A stretch of 64,000 bases of DNA from Bifidobacterium callitrichidarum (GCF_003129905.1 NZ_QFFM01000013.1:1-64000); one strand, 5' to 3'. Counted from the first letter of the stretch, positions 25,127-33,356 are shown. Numbers and translations: made by a program. The notes: generated from the letters alone by a model not told the origin.

Positions 25127-27034
25127 ATGTCCAGACATGCACAGCAACGACGCACCTCCTCCCCACGTCACGAACGGCGCAACCGTCATGGTTCCGACCG
25201 CTCCCCTTCCGGCCGACGTTCCAATCGGGTCGGCTCATCCGCACGCAACGGCACCGCTTCCGACCCGCGTGCCAAACTCATGGTCTTCGCCATGGCGGCA
25301 CCACTGTTCGCCCAGATCATGATGATCGTGGTGATGATCGTCCAAGGTCAGTGGATGTTCGCCATGATGGTGGTGCCCGGTGCCATCGGCTGCCTGGCCT
25401 CGGTGCTCATCGCCCTGCCCTGGGGCTCGCAGGCAGCAGCCGAAGCCACGCCATCGGCCTCGTCCACGGCCTCATCACGCCCCATCACCGTCGATGATGA
25501 CACCGGCGACGCCGTGGCCTTCCATACGATGGCCTCGCAGTCCATCGAGGCGATGCTCGGTTTCGACCGGCTGCCTTGGCGCACCATCGTCGGTCATTGG
25601 ATAGGCCCGGCTGATCTGAACGTGCCGCTTGGCACTGGCGCGCAAGGCCGCTTCGACCTCGACCTGGTCCGTCAAGGTCCGCATGCGCTGGTGGCGGGTA
25701 CCACCGGTTCCGGAAAGTCGGTGCTCCTGCAAAGCTGGTGCTTGGCATTGGCCGCGTGCAACGGTCCGGACCGGCTCAATTTCGTGTTCCTTGATTTCAA
25801 GGGCGGTTCCGCGTTCCGCGCGCTCGAACAGCTGCCGCATACCGTGGGCAACGTGTGCGATCTCGACCTGGCGCACGCGGCCCGCGCCCTGCGCGCGTTG
25901 GAGGCGGAACTGACCCGGCGCGAGCGACTGGCCGCCGAGCATCACGCCGCCCATATCGAGGACATGCCGTTGCCGCCGCCACGACTGATGGTGGTCATCG
26001 ACGAGTTCCACGCATTGAAGGACCAGCTGCCGGACTATATCGGCCGTCTGGTGCGCATCGCCTCGCTGGGCCGCTCGCTCGGCATGCATCTCATCGCCTG
26101 CACGCAGAACCCGCTCGGCCAGGTTAACGCCGACATGAAGGCGAACATGGCCATCAACATCTGCCTGCGCGTGCGCGATACGATGCAGTCCACGGAACTG
26201 CTGGGCGACGGCAGGGCCGCCTCCATCCCGCCCGCATTGCCCGGCTCGGCGTACTGCAATGACGGCGAACAGGTCACGGCATTGCGTTGCGCCCCGGTGG
26301 AGAACATCGCCCGTTGTTGCAGGCAGGTGACGTTGGCGCACCGGTTCATGGGATTCGCTCCTACCCCGCCCCTGTTCACCGCTCCTCTGCCTACGCAGGT
26401 GCCGGCTCCCATCCGTGCGGGGCATGCGCGTAACCGGTTCCCTGACCGGCTGTGGTTCGGTCTTGCGGATGACGGCATCGCCCTGCACGACGCCACCGTT
26501 CCGATTACGACAGGCAACATCGGCGTCATCGGCGCGCACGGTCGGGGGAAAACCACGGTGCTGACCATGCTCGCCCGTTCCGCCGCCGGCATGGACGGCC
26601 TGATGGTGCGATACAGCAGGGTGCAGCGCGGCGAGCGCACCGCCGAACTGCTGCGGGGCGGCGAGGGATCCGGCGCAAGGACGACCACGGAGACTCCGGA
26701 CGTGCCGCATCCGCCGCGGCTGGTGTGGGTGGTCGATGACGCCGATGAACTGTTCGACCCGTTCAACGTCAGCGATGAGGCCGACGAATTCCGCAAGGCG
26801 CTGGCGGATACCGCCGTCACCGTGGTGTTCGCGGTGACGACCGCCCGTCATGTACGGGTGCCCGAACACTGCGTGACGCGCATCGCGTTCCCCTGCGGCG
26901 AGCGGACGGCCGATCTGATGACGGGCATCCCCTCGAACCTGTTGGCCACGCTCAGCCAGCGCGATCTGGACACGCCGGGCAGGGCGGTGCTGGTTGCGGG
27001 TGCCACGGCCTGTCTGGTGCAGTGCGCCGCCTGA
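25127..27034 (+). CDS. FtsK/SpoIIIE-type ATPase resembling EccC/EssC of type VII secretion
   Basis: The protein has about 635 residues. A basic N-terminus is followed by two transmembrane helices (about 52-72 and 76-98), then a complete FtsK/SpoIIIE ATPase domain with Walker A GTTGSGKSVLLQSW near 191 and FVFLDFKGGSAFRALEQLPH. The Walker B is LMVVIDEFHALKD and further strings are LGRSLGMHLIACTQNP and LGDGRAASIPPALPG. These are EccC/EssC-like. A second, weaker P-loop domain follows (GAHGRGKTTVL near 485; VWVVDDADELFDPF). No WXG100, EccB, EccD or mycosin gene is nearby. GGAGG is only 1 nt from the ATG at 25127; a TTG at 25091 is an alternative. Substrate unknown. Confidence 0.75.
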   Translation: MSRHAQQRRTSSPRHERRNRHGSDRSPSGRRSNRVGSSARNGTASDPRAKLMVFAMAAPLFAQIMMIVVMIVQGQWMFAMMVVPGAIGCLASVLIALPWGSQAAAEATPSASSTASSRPITVDDDTGDAVAFHTMASQSIEAMLGFDRLPWRTIVGHWIGPADLNVPLGTGAQGRFDLDLVRQGPHALVAGTTGSGKSVLLQSWCLALAACNGPDRLNFVFLDFKGGSAFRALEQLPHTVGNVCDLDLAHAARALRALEAELTRRERLAAEHHAAHIEDMPLPPPRLMVVIDEFHALKDQLPDYIGRLVRIASLGRSLGMHLIACTQNPLGQVNADMKANMAINICLRVRDTMQSTELLGDGRAASIPPALPGSAYCNDGEQVTALRCAPVENIARCCRQVTLAHRFMGFAPTPPLFTAPLPTQVPAPIRAGHARNRFPDRLWFGLADDGIALHDATVPITTGNIGVIGAHGRGKTTVLTMLARSAAGMDGLMVRYSRVQRGERTAELLRGGEGSGARTTTETPDVPHPPRLVWVVDDADELFDPFNVSDEADEFRKALADTAVTVVFAVTTARHVRVPEHCVTRIAFPCGERTADLMTGIPSNLLATLSQRDLDTPGRAVLVAGATACLVQCAA

Positions 27035-27098
27035 TGTGCCGATGCCGTCGACCGCCGGCCCAAGGCTTGGCGTGTCGTCACTTTCTGGGCGAAAACTC

Positions 27099-27128
27099 TT
27101 GAAAAACGGTATGGTTCGTGGTTACCTT
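27099..27128 (+). promoter_or_regulatory. Possible whiB1 promoter
   Basis: TTGAAA (27099-27104) and TACCTT (27123-27128) with 18-bp spacing, about 57 nt before the whiB1 start. The -10 element is weak. Confidence 0.35.
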
Positions 27129-27184
27129 GTATCTGGGCTTACAGAAACAACAACAGCCAGAGGCTTTAAACAAGGAGGCAAGCA

Positions 27185-27463
27185 TTGAGCAGCGCTTTTG
27201 ATTGGCGAGCCAAGGCCGCATGTCGTGACAAGGATCCGGAGCTTTTCTTCCCGGTGGGCAACACCGGGGCCGCCTACCAGCAGATCGAAGAGGCCAAGGC
27301 CGTGTGCCGTACCTGCAAGGTGATTGACGCATGCCTGAAGTGCGCGCTGGACACCAATCAGGATTACGGTGTGTGGGGCGGCCTGAGCGAGGATGAGCGC
27401 CGCGCCCTGAAGCGCCGCGCCATGCGTGCACGCCGTTCCCAGGCCATGCAGATGCAGATCTGA
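27185..27463 (+). CDS. whiB1: WhiB family iron-sulfur regulator (WhiB1 type)
   Basis: A 92-residue [4Fe-4S] protein. Ligands are Cys13, Cys41, Cys44 and Cys50 (KAACRDKDPELFFP; AVCRTCKVIDAC), followed by GVWGGLSEDERRALKRR and a basic tail. The string DKDPELFFPVGNTG is typical of the WhiB1/WblE branch, an essential nitric-oxide-sensitive regulator in mycobacteria that binds the primary sigma factor. Translation starts at TTG, supported by AAGGAGG 6-7 nt upstream. It stands alone, with a strong terminator after it. Confidence 0.92.
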   Translation: MSSAFDWRAKAACRDKDPELFFPVGNTGAAYQQIEEAKAVCRTCKVIDACLKCALDTNQDYGVWGGLSEDERRALKRRAMRARRSQAMQMQI

Positions 27464-27488
27464 TTCGGCGAACGTATTCCAAGGTTTT

Positions 27489-27530
27489 ATATGCGAAGAC
27501 CCTCCCCTGATCGGGAGGGTCTTCGCATAT
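27489..27530 (+). terminator. whiB1 terminator
   Basis: A perfect 18-bp stem, ATATGCGAAGACCCTCCC against its complement, around a 6-nt loop CTGATC, 26 nt after the whiB1 stop. The A/T ends give a short U-rich tail. Confidence 0.8.
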
Positions 27531-27606
27531 GTGGAGTGTCGGTCGTTTCCGACTCCCAGTGGCACATCACACGACGTGTCACTCCCCTCGAGTCGCCCGG
27601 ATGCGC

Positions 27607-27635
27607 CGGCTCCCCTCTCTTAGCGAGGGGAGCCG
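27607..27635. terminator. Bidirectional terminator using the repeat half-palindrome
   Basis: CGGCTCCCCTC-tcttagc-GAGGGGAGCCG, an 11-bp stem just beyond the stop of the convergent PdtaS-like kinase gene. It is the same half-unit that makes up one hairpin of the dispersed repeat. Confidence 0.6.
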
Positions 27636-27646
27636 CGATGGAATGA

Positions 27647-29134
27647 CTACTCGTCCTGGGCGGCGCGCAGCTTCATGTCAAGGACCACGCGGGTGCCGCC
27701 TTCGCGGCGCGGTTCCCAATGCACGGAACCGCCGAAATCGTTGGTCACGAACGTGTTGATGATCTGCGTGCCCAGGCCCGAGCCGGAGGAACGGGCCATG
27801 CCGCCCTGTTCCTCGGAGCCGAGACCGGTGCCGTCATCCTCCACCACCACGTTGAGGTTGGAGCCGGAGCGGCCCACGGAGATGACGATGTGGCCCTCCT
27901 TGCGTCCCTCGAAACCGTGTTCCACCGAATTGGTGATGAGCTCGGTGAGCACCAGCGAGAGCGGCGTGGCGTCCTGGGCGGGCATCATGCCGAACTTGCC
28001 CATGAAGTTGATGTCGATCTGCTGGTCCTTCATGGTGGCCAGATCCACGGCCATGCGCAGCAGGTTGGAGATCACCTTGTCGAAGTCCACGATCTCGTCC
28101 GCGGTCTGGCTCAGGCCCTCGTGCACCATGGCGATGGTCTGCACGCGGCGCTGCGCTTCCTGCAGCTCCTTCTTGACCTCCTCGGACTTGGTCTTGCGCG
28201 CCTGGAGTCGCAGCAGCGCGGAGACGGCCTGCAGGTTGTTCTTCACACGGTGGTGGATCTCGGAGATCGTGGCGTTCTTGGTCTGCAGCTCCTGCTCGCG
28301 GCGGCGCAGCTCGGTCACGTCGCGGCACAGGACGATGGCGCCCACACGGCCGTTGTTGTCGAACAGCGGCAGCGAACGCATGGACACGGCGGAACGGTTC
28401 GCGCTGAGTTCGGAATCGACCGCGGCCTTGCCGGAGAGCACCAGCGGCAGCGTCTCGGGCACGGAATCGTTCTCCTTGATGAGCTGGGTGCCAAGCTCGC
28501 TCAGATACTGGCCGGGCATAGTGGTCAGCAGGCCCAGTCGGCGGAAGCAGCTGATGGCGTTGGGCGAGGCGTAACGCACCACGCCGTCGAGGGTCAGGAC
28601 GATGAAGCCGTCCGCCACGCGCGCGATGTGGCGCTGGCTCATCACGGAATCCTGGTACGGGAACTGGCCGCGCGGGATCATCTCGTAGAGCTGCTTGCCG
28701 GCGTTGATGCTTTCGGACTCGTAGCGGCCGTTGGATTCCCGGGTGGCCATGTTGGTCTCGCGCACCACCAGGCCCAGGGTCTTGCCGTTGTGACGCACCG
28801 GCGCGTACACGTTGCAGACGGTGGCCTTGCCCACGGTCCTGAGCACGGTGGAGCGGAACACCACGGTGGACTGCATGGCGGCGTCCAGTTCGCCGGCCAT
28901 GTCCTCAGGCATGACCTCGCCCACCACGTCCTCTCCACGGAGCGTCATCACGGTGGAGGGACGGCACTGTTCGGCCACCACGTACCGGCCGGAACCATCC
29001 TGCACGAGCAGCAGCAGGTCGGCGAAGCTGAGGTCGGCGATCACCTGCCAGTCGGCCACCAGATGGTGGAGCCATTCGCGGTCTTCGTCATCGAAATCGG
29101 GGCGCGTTGCGAGGATATGTGAGAAATCTGCCAT
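27647..29134 (-). CDS. pdtaS: PdtaS-like cytosolic sensor histidine kinase (HisKA_2)
   Basis: A soluble kinase of 495 residues with an N-terminal GAF-like domain (about 1-150), a PAS domain (about 165-275) and a HisKA_2/HATPase catalytic region. The H-box is EIHHRVKNNLQAVSALLRLQ (His294/295). The ATP lid includes LTELITNSVEHGF and GSGLGTQIINTFV. In mycobacteria PdtaS phosphorylates PdtaR, an ANTAR RNA-binding antiterminator, in response to metal and nitric oxide cues. No pdtaR is adjacent. An ATG at 29143 is also possible; neither start has a clear ribosome-binding site. No transmembrane segment is present. Confidence 0.88.
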   Translation of the reverse strand: MADFSHILATRPDFDDEDREWLHHLVADWQVIADLSFADLLLLVQDGSGRYVVAEQCRPSTVMTLRGEDVVGEVMPEDMAGELDAAMQSTVVFRSTVLRTVGKATVCNVYAPVRHNGKTLGLVVRETNMATRESNGRYESESINAGKQLYEMIPRGQFPYQDSVMSQRHIARVADGFIVLTLDGVVRYASPNAISCFRRLGLLTTMPGQYLSELGTQLIKENDSVPETLPLVLSGKAAVDSELSANRSAVSMRSLPLFDNNGRVGAIVLCRDVTELRRREQELQTKNATISEIHHRVKNNLQAVSALLRLQARKTKSEEVKKELQEAQRRVQTIAMVHEGLSQTADEIVDFDKVISNLLRMAVDLATMKDQQIDINFMGKFGMMPAQDATPLSLVLTELITNSVEHGFEGRKEGHIVISVGRSGSNLNVVVEDDGTGLGSEEQGGMARSSGSGLGTQIINTFVTNDFGGSVHWEPRREGGTRVVLDMKLRAAQDE

Positions 29135-29173
29135 GCGCACCATAATACGCAGGATTCGGCCGTTGGACGCGCG

Positions 29174-30229
29174 TCAGGAGGTCATCCCCGCGTAGACCGC
29201 GGAGGAGGCCCCGACGATGGCCTGTTGCGCGGTCGCCGAGTCCACGCCGGAGGTCATGACCACGAGCACGTAGTCGCGCGCGGACCCGTCCGCGGCCTTG
29301 CCCCAGACGATGGCGGCGTCGTTCTCCACGCCGGCCAGTTCGCCGGTCTTGTTAGCCACCTGGATGCCGGCCGGGACACCGGAGGGGATCTTGTTGCGCC
29401 GGGTCTGGCCTTCGAGCAGCCCGAGCATGGCTTGGCTCGCCTCGGGCGAAACCAACTTGCCCCGATAGATGGCGGCGAGGAGTTTGCCGCAGTCGGCCGC
29501 GGAGGTCCAGTTCTCGGTGCCGGTTCCATCCGTGCCCGCGTCCGAAAGCGCACGTAGCTGCTTTGAGGAGGCGTATCCGTATTTCGCGGCCGTTTCGGTC
29601 ACGCGCTTGATACCGGTGGCCATGTCGCCGTCACCGATCATCTGCACGAGCTGGTTGGTGGCCGCGTTCGAGCTGACCGTGATCATCTGGTTCAGAAGCG
29701 CGTCCGTGCTTTGCCCGCCGGTGTTCAGGGTGCCGGAAGCAAGCCGGTCGTATACGGTGAGCATCACGTACAGTTTGATTTCCGAGGCGGCCACCATCGG
29801 CTGTTCGTTGAGGCTCACGGTCTTACCGGTGTCGAGGTCCTCGACGTATGCGGACCAGGTGCCGCCGCTCGCCGGCATCGTCGATTCAAGGGCGGACTTG
29901 ACGTTGGTGATGCGGGTTTCGGCCGCGAGGTCGCGAGTATCCGGCCGGGGCGTGGACTTGCGGTCGAGCGTGTCGTGGGTGGGTTTGTCCGCAGTCGCAT
30001 TCGTCGCGGCGTCCGCGGTCGCGGATGTGTCGGACGATGCGGACGGATTCCCCGCGCCCTGCGATGACCGCGCTCCCCCGTCGCCGCCGGCCGTCTGCCT
30101 GTTCGGCAGCCACCATCCGAAGGTGACGGCGAGCGCGACGATGACGGCGATGACCGCCACGGCGGCGCCGATTGTCACGGCTTTGGCCCGCGCCGGACGT
30201 GGCGCGCGGTGGCGTTGATGGCGTGCCAT
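29174..30229 (-). CDS. Membrane-anchored class A beta-lactamase-fold serine hydrolase
   Basis: The 351-residue protein has a short basic N-terminus, a transmembrane helix at about 17-40, a disordered Ser/Thr/Asp linker to ~100 and an extracellular beta-lactamase-like domain. All three catalytic boxes are there: SxxK (Ser149-Lys152 in VAASEIKLYV), SxN (TVSSNAATN, 186-188) and KTG (VANKTGELAG). It could be a beta-lactamase or a peptidoglycan D,D-peptidase; no omega-loop ExxxN is obvious to me, which favours the peptidase side. It starts 5 nt after the stop of the upstream zinc-ribbon gene and is probably co-transcribed with it. Confidence 0.82.
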   Translation of the reverse strand: MARHQRHRAPRPARAKAVTIGAAVAVIAVIVALAVTFGWWLPNRQTAGGDGGARSSQGAGNPSASSDTSATADAATNATADKPTHDTLDRKSTPRPDTRDLAAETRITNVKSALESTMPASGGTWSAYVEDLDTGKTVSLNEQPMVAASEIKLYVMLTVYDRLASGTLNTGGQSTDALLNQMITVSSNAATNQLVQMIGDGDMATGIKRVTETAAKYGYASSKQLRALSDAGTDGTGTENWTSAADCGKLLAAIYRGKLVSPEASQAMLGLLEGQTRRNKIPSGVPAGIQVANKTGELAGVENDAAIVWGKAADGSARDYVLVVMTSGVDSATAQQAIVGASSAVYAGMTS

Positions 30230-30234
30230 GCCGG

Positions 30235-31524
30235 TCACTGCTTCAGGGTGGCGTCGACGCTGGCGAGCACCTTGCTCATCAGCTCGGCGGCCACGGCCTT
30301 GCCTTGATATTGGGTGGTGACGGCCACGGCGGCCTTGCGCCCGTTGGCCTCCACGATGGCGAAGTAGTTCCATGTGTCCTGGATGCCCTGGCCGCGGTGG
30401 GCGTGCACGGTCATGCCGGACGGGATGGTCACGCCTTCGGAGGCGATGTCCACGTTCATGAGCGAAGCACCACCCTTGGCGTCCACGGAGGCGAGCATGA
30501 GTGCGGCGTCGCGTGAGGAGCTGTAGTTTTCGTAGCCGTTGTTGCTGGCGGCCACGTCGCCGTAGTTGCGGGAGAACGTGGTGCCGCTGTAGCCGTGGGA
30601 GGATGCCCACGAGTTGACGGCGTCCCATCCGCCGAGTGCGGCGGCGGCGTTGTTGCCGGAGGCGTTGTCCATCGTGCTCATCATGGTGGCGGCCTGCGCC
30701 TTGGCGTCGTCGTTGCCGCTGTCCATGGCGGCCAGGTAGACGGGCAGGTAGAGGCCGGCGGCCACGAACTGCTTGCCGGACTGTGCGGTGGTGGCGATGA
30801 CCGCGTCCGAGGAGGATTTGGCGTTGGTGACCTTGCTGTCGATCACCACGGCGGAGACGGCCACGTCCGAGGAGGAGTAGGAGTCGGCGATTGCGGAAAG
30901 CTGGCTGGAGGTGATGACCGGGCCGGTTTCCTCCGTTTCTTCGCTCTTCGTGTCCTTCTTGTCCTCGCTGTCCTTGGTCTTGTCCGATTCGCTTTCGGAC
31001 TGCTTCTTGTCCTTGGCTGAGGTGCCGTCCTTGGATTGATCCGTATCGGTTCCGCTCGCGCTCTGGGTGGTCTGCGTGGACTGGCCCGCGCCCCATAGAC
31101 CCATGCTGTGGGTGACGAACAGGCCGATGACCAGCGACACCACGCAGATCAGGGCGATGAGGATGACGATGATGGCCGTGGAACGTTTGCGTTGAGGTTG
31201 GCCCGATATGCCGTTTGCGGGCGGAACCGGTGTACCGGGTACGGCGCCGGCCGGCACGGTGGGTGCGGTGGTGCCGCTGATGGGTCCGGCGGGCGCAGGC
31301 GCGCCGGCCACGGGCGGGACGGGGACCATGCCGGGCGCCGGGGCAGCCGGTGTCGCAGGAGCGGCATATTGCGGTGCTGCGGCGGGTTCCACCAGCGTGC
31401 GATCCGGCGCGGCCGCCGCGGATGGTGCCGCAGCAGCGTCCGGATGCTCCAGCGGCGTGCCGCATTGCGTGCAGAAGGCGTCGCCGTCGTTGTTGGCGAA
31501 GCCACATTCGGTGCAATACACCAT
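30235..31524 (-). CDS. Zinc-ribbon membrane protein with catalytically dead beta-lactamase-like domain
   Basis: A 429-residue protein. The N-terminal cytoplasmic zinc ribbon reads VYCTECGF...FCTQCG (Cys4, 7, 18, 21). An Ala/Pro-rich linker, a transmembrane helix at about 117-137 and a Lys/Ser/Glu-rich stalk follow. The C-terminal domain tracks the downstream hydrolase: FVAAGLYLPVYLAAM occupies the place of the SxxK helix but lacks both Ser and Lys, and SRNYGDVAASNNGYENYSSS follows. KTG is also missing. It is probably a pseudoenzyme that binds rather than cleaves. AAGGGG 7 nt before the ATG supports the start. Confidence 0.72.
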   Translation of the reverse strand: MVYCTECGFANNDGDAFCTQCGTPLEHPDAAAAPSAAAAPDRTLVEPAAAPQYAAPATPAAPAPGMVPVPPVAGAPAPAGPISGTTAPTVPAGAVPGTPVPPANGISGQPQRKRSTAIIVILIALICVVSLVIGLFVTHSMGLWGAGQSTQTTQSASGTDTDQSKDGTSAKDKKQSESESDKTKDSEDKKDTKSEETEETGPVITSSQLSAIADSYSSSDVAVSAVVIDSKVTNAKSSSDAVIATTAQSGKQFVAAGLYLPVYLAAMDSGNDDAKAQAATMMSTMDNASGNNAAAALGGWDAVNSWASSHGYSGTTFSRNYGDVAASNNGYENYSSSRDAALMLASVDAKGGASLMNVDIASEGVTIPSGMTVHAHRGQGIQDTWNYFAIVEANGRKAAVAVTTQYQGKAVAAELMSKVLASVDATLKQ

Positions 31525-31635
31525 GTCAAAACCCCTTGGTTCTTCTCCGATGCTCTCTTGGCTCCATCGTATCGCCACCGCTGGCGGGCACGACCGAAGT
31601 GTTCACGGAGGTGATAGGGTTCACGTGAGTCGCTA

Positions 31636-31680
31636 TTGACAAACGAGTAAGTTACGTTAACGTAGGTTACGGTAGCGTAA
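31636..31680 (+). promoter_or_regulatory. hlyIII promoter with two 14-bp operators
   Basis: TTGACA at 31636-31641 is followed by TTACGTTAACGTAG (31652-31665, containing the perfect palindrome TACGTTAACGTA) and TTACGGTAGCGTAA (31667-31680). Both fit TTACG-N4-CGTA(A/G); centres are 15 bp apart. The first covers the -10 region. This is the pattern of a dimeric repressor, probably TetR- or MarR-like, that binds two adjacent sites. Confidence 0.6.
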
Positions 31681-31715
31681 GCAACGCTCCGCGAGTCCTG
31701 ATGAATGGGGGAACA

Positions 31716-32645
31716 ATGGCATCAACGAACGATGACGAACGGACCGCGACAGACGGACGCCCCCACTGGTCCGATCCGGAAATCGAGGCGAAACGCCAGG
31801 CGGCCATCGAAGCGCGCGAGCAGGCGCTCAAGGCCAAGGCGGACGCGATCCGGGCCAAGGGCCAGTTCAAGGCCGAGGCTATCCGCGCCAAGGCCGAGGT
31901 GAAGGCCCGGCACGCATTGGCCAAGGCGGAGAACCATGCGCTGAAGGTGGAGGGCATCGCCCCTGCCGAGGTGGAGCGTAAGATTCGTCTGGACGTGCAC
32001 GGCCGCCCGAAGCCGCTGATGCGCGGCTGGATTCACGCGATAGCCTCTCCCCTGTCCCTGGCAGCCGGCATCGTGCTTATCTGCCTGGCGCAGGGTGCAG
32101 GCCTCAAGTGGGCGTGCGCGGTCTTCATGACCGCCTCGCTGGTGCTGTTCACCAATTCCGCGGCCTATCATCTGGGTGATTGGAGCCCGCGTGTGACGGA
32201 TGTGCTGCGCCGCATCGACCATGTGAACATCTTCCTGCTCATCGCGGGAACGTACACGCCGGTTTCGTTCGCGTTGGAACCGTTCTGGCGTAATTTCATC
32301 ATCATTTCGATGTGGGCATGCACGCTGGTGGCGCTCATCATCCATGTGATCTGGATCAATGCGCCGCGATGGCTGTACACGGTGGTCTACATCGTATTCG
32401 GCATCTATGGCCTGGCGTTCATGATGCTGTTCTGGAACTCCCCGTATGCCGGCCCTGCCGTGGTAATCCTGCTGTGCTCGGGCGGGGCGTGCTACATCCT
32501 TGGGGCCATCGTCTACGCGCTGCGCAAGCCCGACCCCTGGCCGCGGATCTTCGGATTCCATGAGATCTTCCATTGTGGCACCGTTGCCGGATACGCCTGC
32601 CATATGGTGGCGATCTATATGGTGATCGTCTCGTTGTGGAGTTGA
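31716..32645 (+). CDS. Hemolysin III / PAQR family membrane protein
   Basis: The 309-residue protein has an unusual N-terminal ~90-residue coiled-coil of Ala/Lys/Glu repeats (QAAIEAREQALKAKADAIRA), followed by the seven-helix hemolysin III/PAQR fold. Family metal-site motifs are TNSAAYHLGDW (His), RRIDHVNIFLLIAGTYTPV (Asp, His) and the last helix with FHCGTVAGYACHM (His). Bacterial members are linked to lipid homeostasis rather than haemolysis. GGGGG 4-5 nt before the ATG at 31716 supports this start over 31701. A double operator in the promoter points to tight regulation. The coiled-coil extension is not usual in the family. Confidence 0.85.
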   Translation: MASTNDDERTATDGRPHWSDPEIEAKRQAAIEAREQALKAKADAIRAKGQFKAEAIRAKAEVKARHALAKAENHALKVEGIAPAEVERKIRLDVHGRPKPLMRGWIHAIASPLSLAAGIVLICLAQGAGLKWACAVFMTASLVLFTNSAAYHLGDWSPRVTDVLRRIDHVNIFLLIAGTYTPVSFALEPFWRNFIIISMWACTLVALIIHVIWINAPRWLYTVVYIVFGIYGLAFMMLFWNSPYAGPAVVILLCSGGACYILGAIVYALRKPDPWPRIFGFHEIFHCGTVAGYACHMVAIYMVIVSLWS

Positions 32646-32666
32646 CGGTTTTGGATAGTTGACGCT

Positions 32667-32749
32667 GTTGGCGGGGTGTGGGGGGGGCTCTACCCACTAA
32701 AGGCCGTTCGGCCAAGCCTACGGGCGAGACCCACCAACTCCCCGCCAAC
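32667..32749. repeat. Long imperfect hairpin after hlyIII
   Basis: GTTGGCGGGG (32667-32676) pairs with CCCCGCCAAC (32740-32749). Between them are a G run, the perfect hairpin GGCC-gttc-GGCC (32702-32713) and CCCACCAA. The folded unit spans about 83 nt and lies between hlyIII and the greA terminator. It may be a structured 3' end or a small RNA. Confidence 0.5.
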
Positions 32750-32767
32750 CAGCTTCCGATAAAAACT

Positions 32768-32792
32768 CGGCTCCCCTCAGAGAGGGGAGCCG
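32768..32792. terminator. Bidirectional terminator between hlyIII and greA
   Basis: CGGCTCCCCTC-aga-GAGGGGAGCCG, a perfect 11-bp stem. On the minus strand it is followed by AGTTTTTA (greA terminator), on the plus strand by ATATTTG. The sequence is one half of the dispersed double palindrome. Confidence 0.8.
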
Positions 32793-32817
32793 ATATTTGT
32801 GCGCTATCGATATATGC

Positions 32818-33297
32818 TCAGGCCAGCGGCTTGGCGGCCTTGACGGTCACGGACAGCTGGCGGCCGTTGGGGGCGGTGTAGGAGACCACGTCGCCCACCT
32901 TGGCGCCCTGGATGGCCTGGCCGATCGGGGAATCCGGGGTCATGATGTCGTAGTCGGTGCCGGAGACGATGTCGCGGGTGCCGAGCACGTAGGTCATCTC
33001 GTTGCCGTTGAGGTCGATGGTGACCACGGAACCGTTGCCCACGGTGCCTTCCGGCGCGTTCTCGATGATCTTGGAATCGCGCAGCTTGACGGTGAGCTCG
33101 GCGATGCGGCCCTCGTTCTTGCTCTGGGCCTCGCGGGCGGCCTGGTAGCCGCCGTTCTCGGACAGATCGCCCTCGGCGCGGGCCACGGCGATCTTGTGCG
33201 CGATCTCCTCGCGCAGCTCGCCCTCGCGGTGGGCCAGCTCTTCCTTCATCTTGTTGTACGCTTCCTGCGTGAGCAGGTAAACCTTATCCTCAGCCAT
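32818..33297 (-). CDS. greA: Transcription elongation factor GreA
   Basis: Stimulates RNA cleavage by backtracked RNA polymerase. The 159 residues have an N-terminal coiled-coil that enters the secondary channel, with tip motif ARAEGDLSENGGYQAAREAQ (acidic Asp and Glu at the tip). The C-terminal FKBP-like domain includes DYDIMTPDSPIGQAIQGAKVGD. Length is normal. GAGGAGG a few nt before the ATG is an excellent ribosome-binding site. It follows an FKBP gene on the same strand, separated by a terminator. Confidence 0.97.
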   Translation of the reverse strand: MAEDKVYLLTQEAYNKMKEELAHREGELREEIAHKIAVARAEGDLSENGGYQAAREAQSKNEGRIAELTVKLRDSKIIENAPEGTVGNGSVVTIDLNGNEMTYVLGTRDIVSGTDYDIMTPDSPIGQAIQGAKVGDVVSYTAPNGRQLSVTVKAAKPLA

Positions 33298-33356
33298 GTT
33301 GTCCTCCTCTGATAAGTATTCGGCGAATATTCAACGTTTCAGTGCGCATATAACAA

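Noticed and set aside
29174-30229. Acquired beta-lactamase resistance gene
   Set aside because: It is membrane-anchored, has base composition like its neighbours and sits in a chromosomal pair; a wall-related role is more likely than acquired resistance.
30229-31516. N-terminal extension of the serine hydrolase frame
   Set aside because: The extension is the out-of-frame shadow of the zinc-ribbon gene; the real start is 5 nt after that gene's stop.
31716-32645. Haemolysin virulence factor
   Set aside because: Hemolysin III/PAQR proteins are widespread membrane proteins linked to lipid homeostasis; the name alone is no evidence of toxicity.
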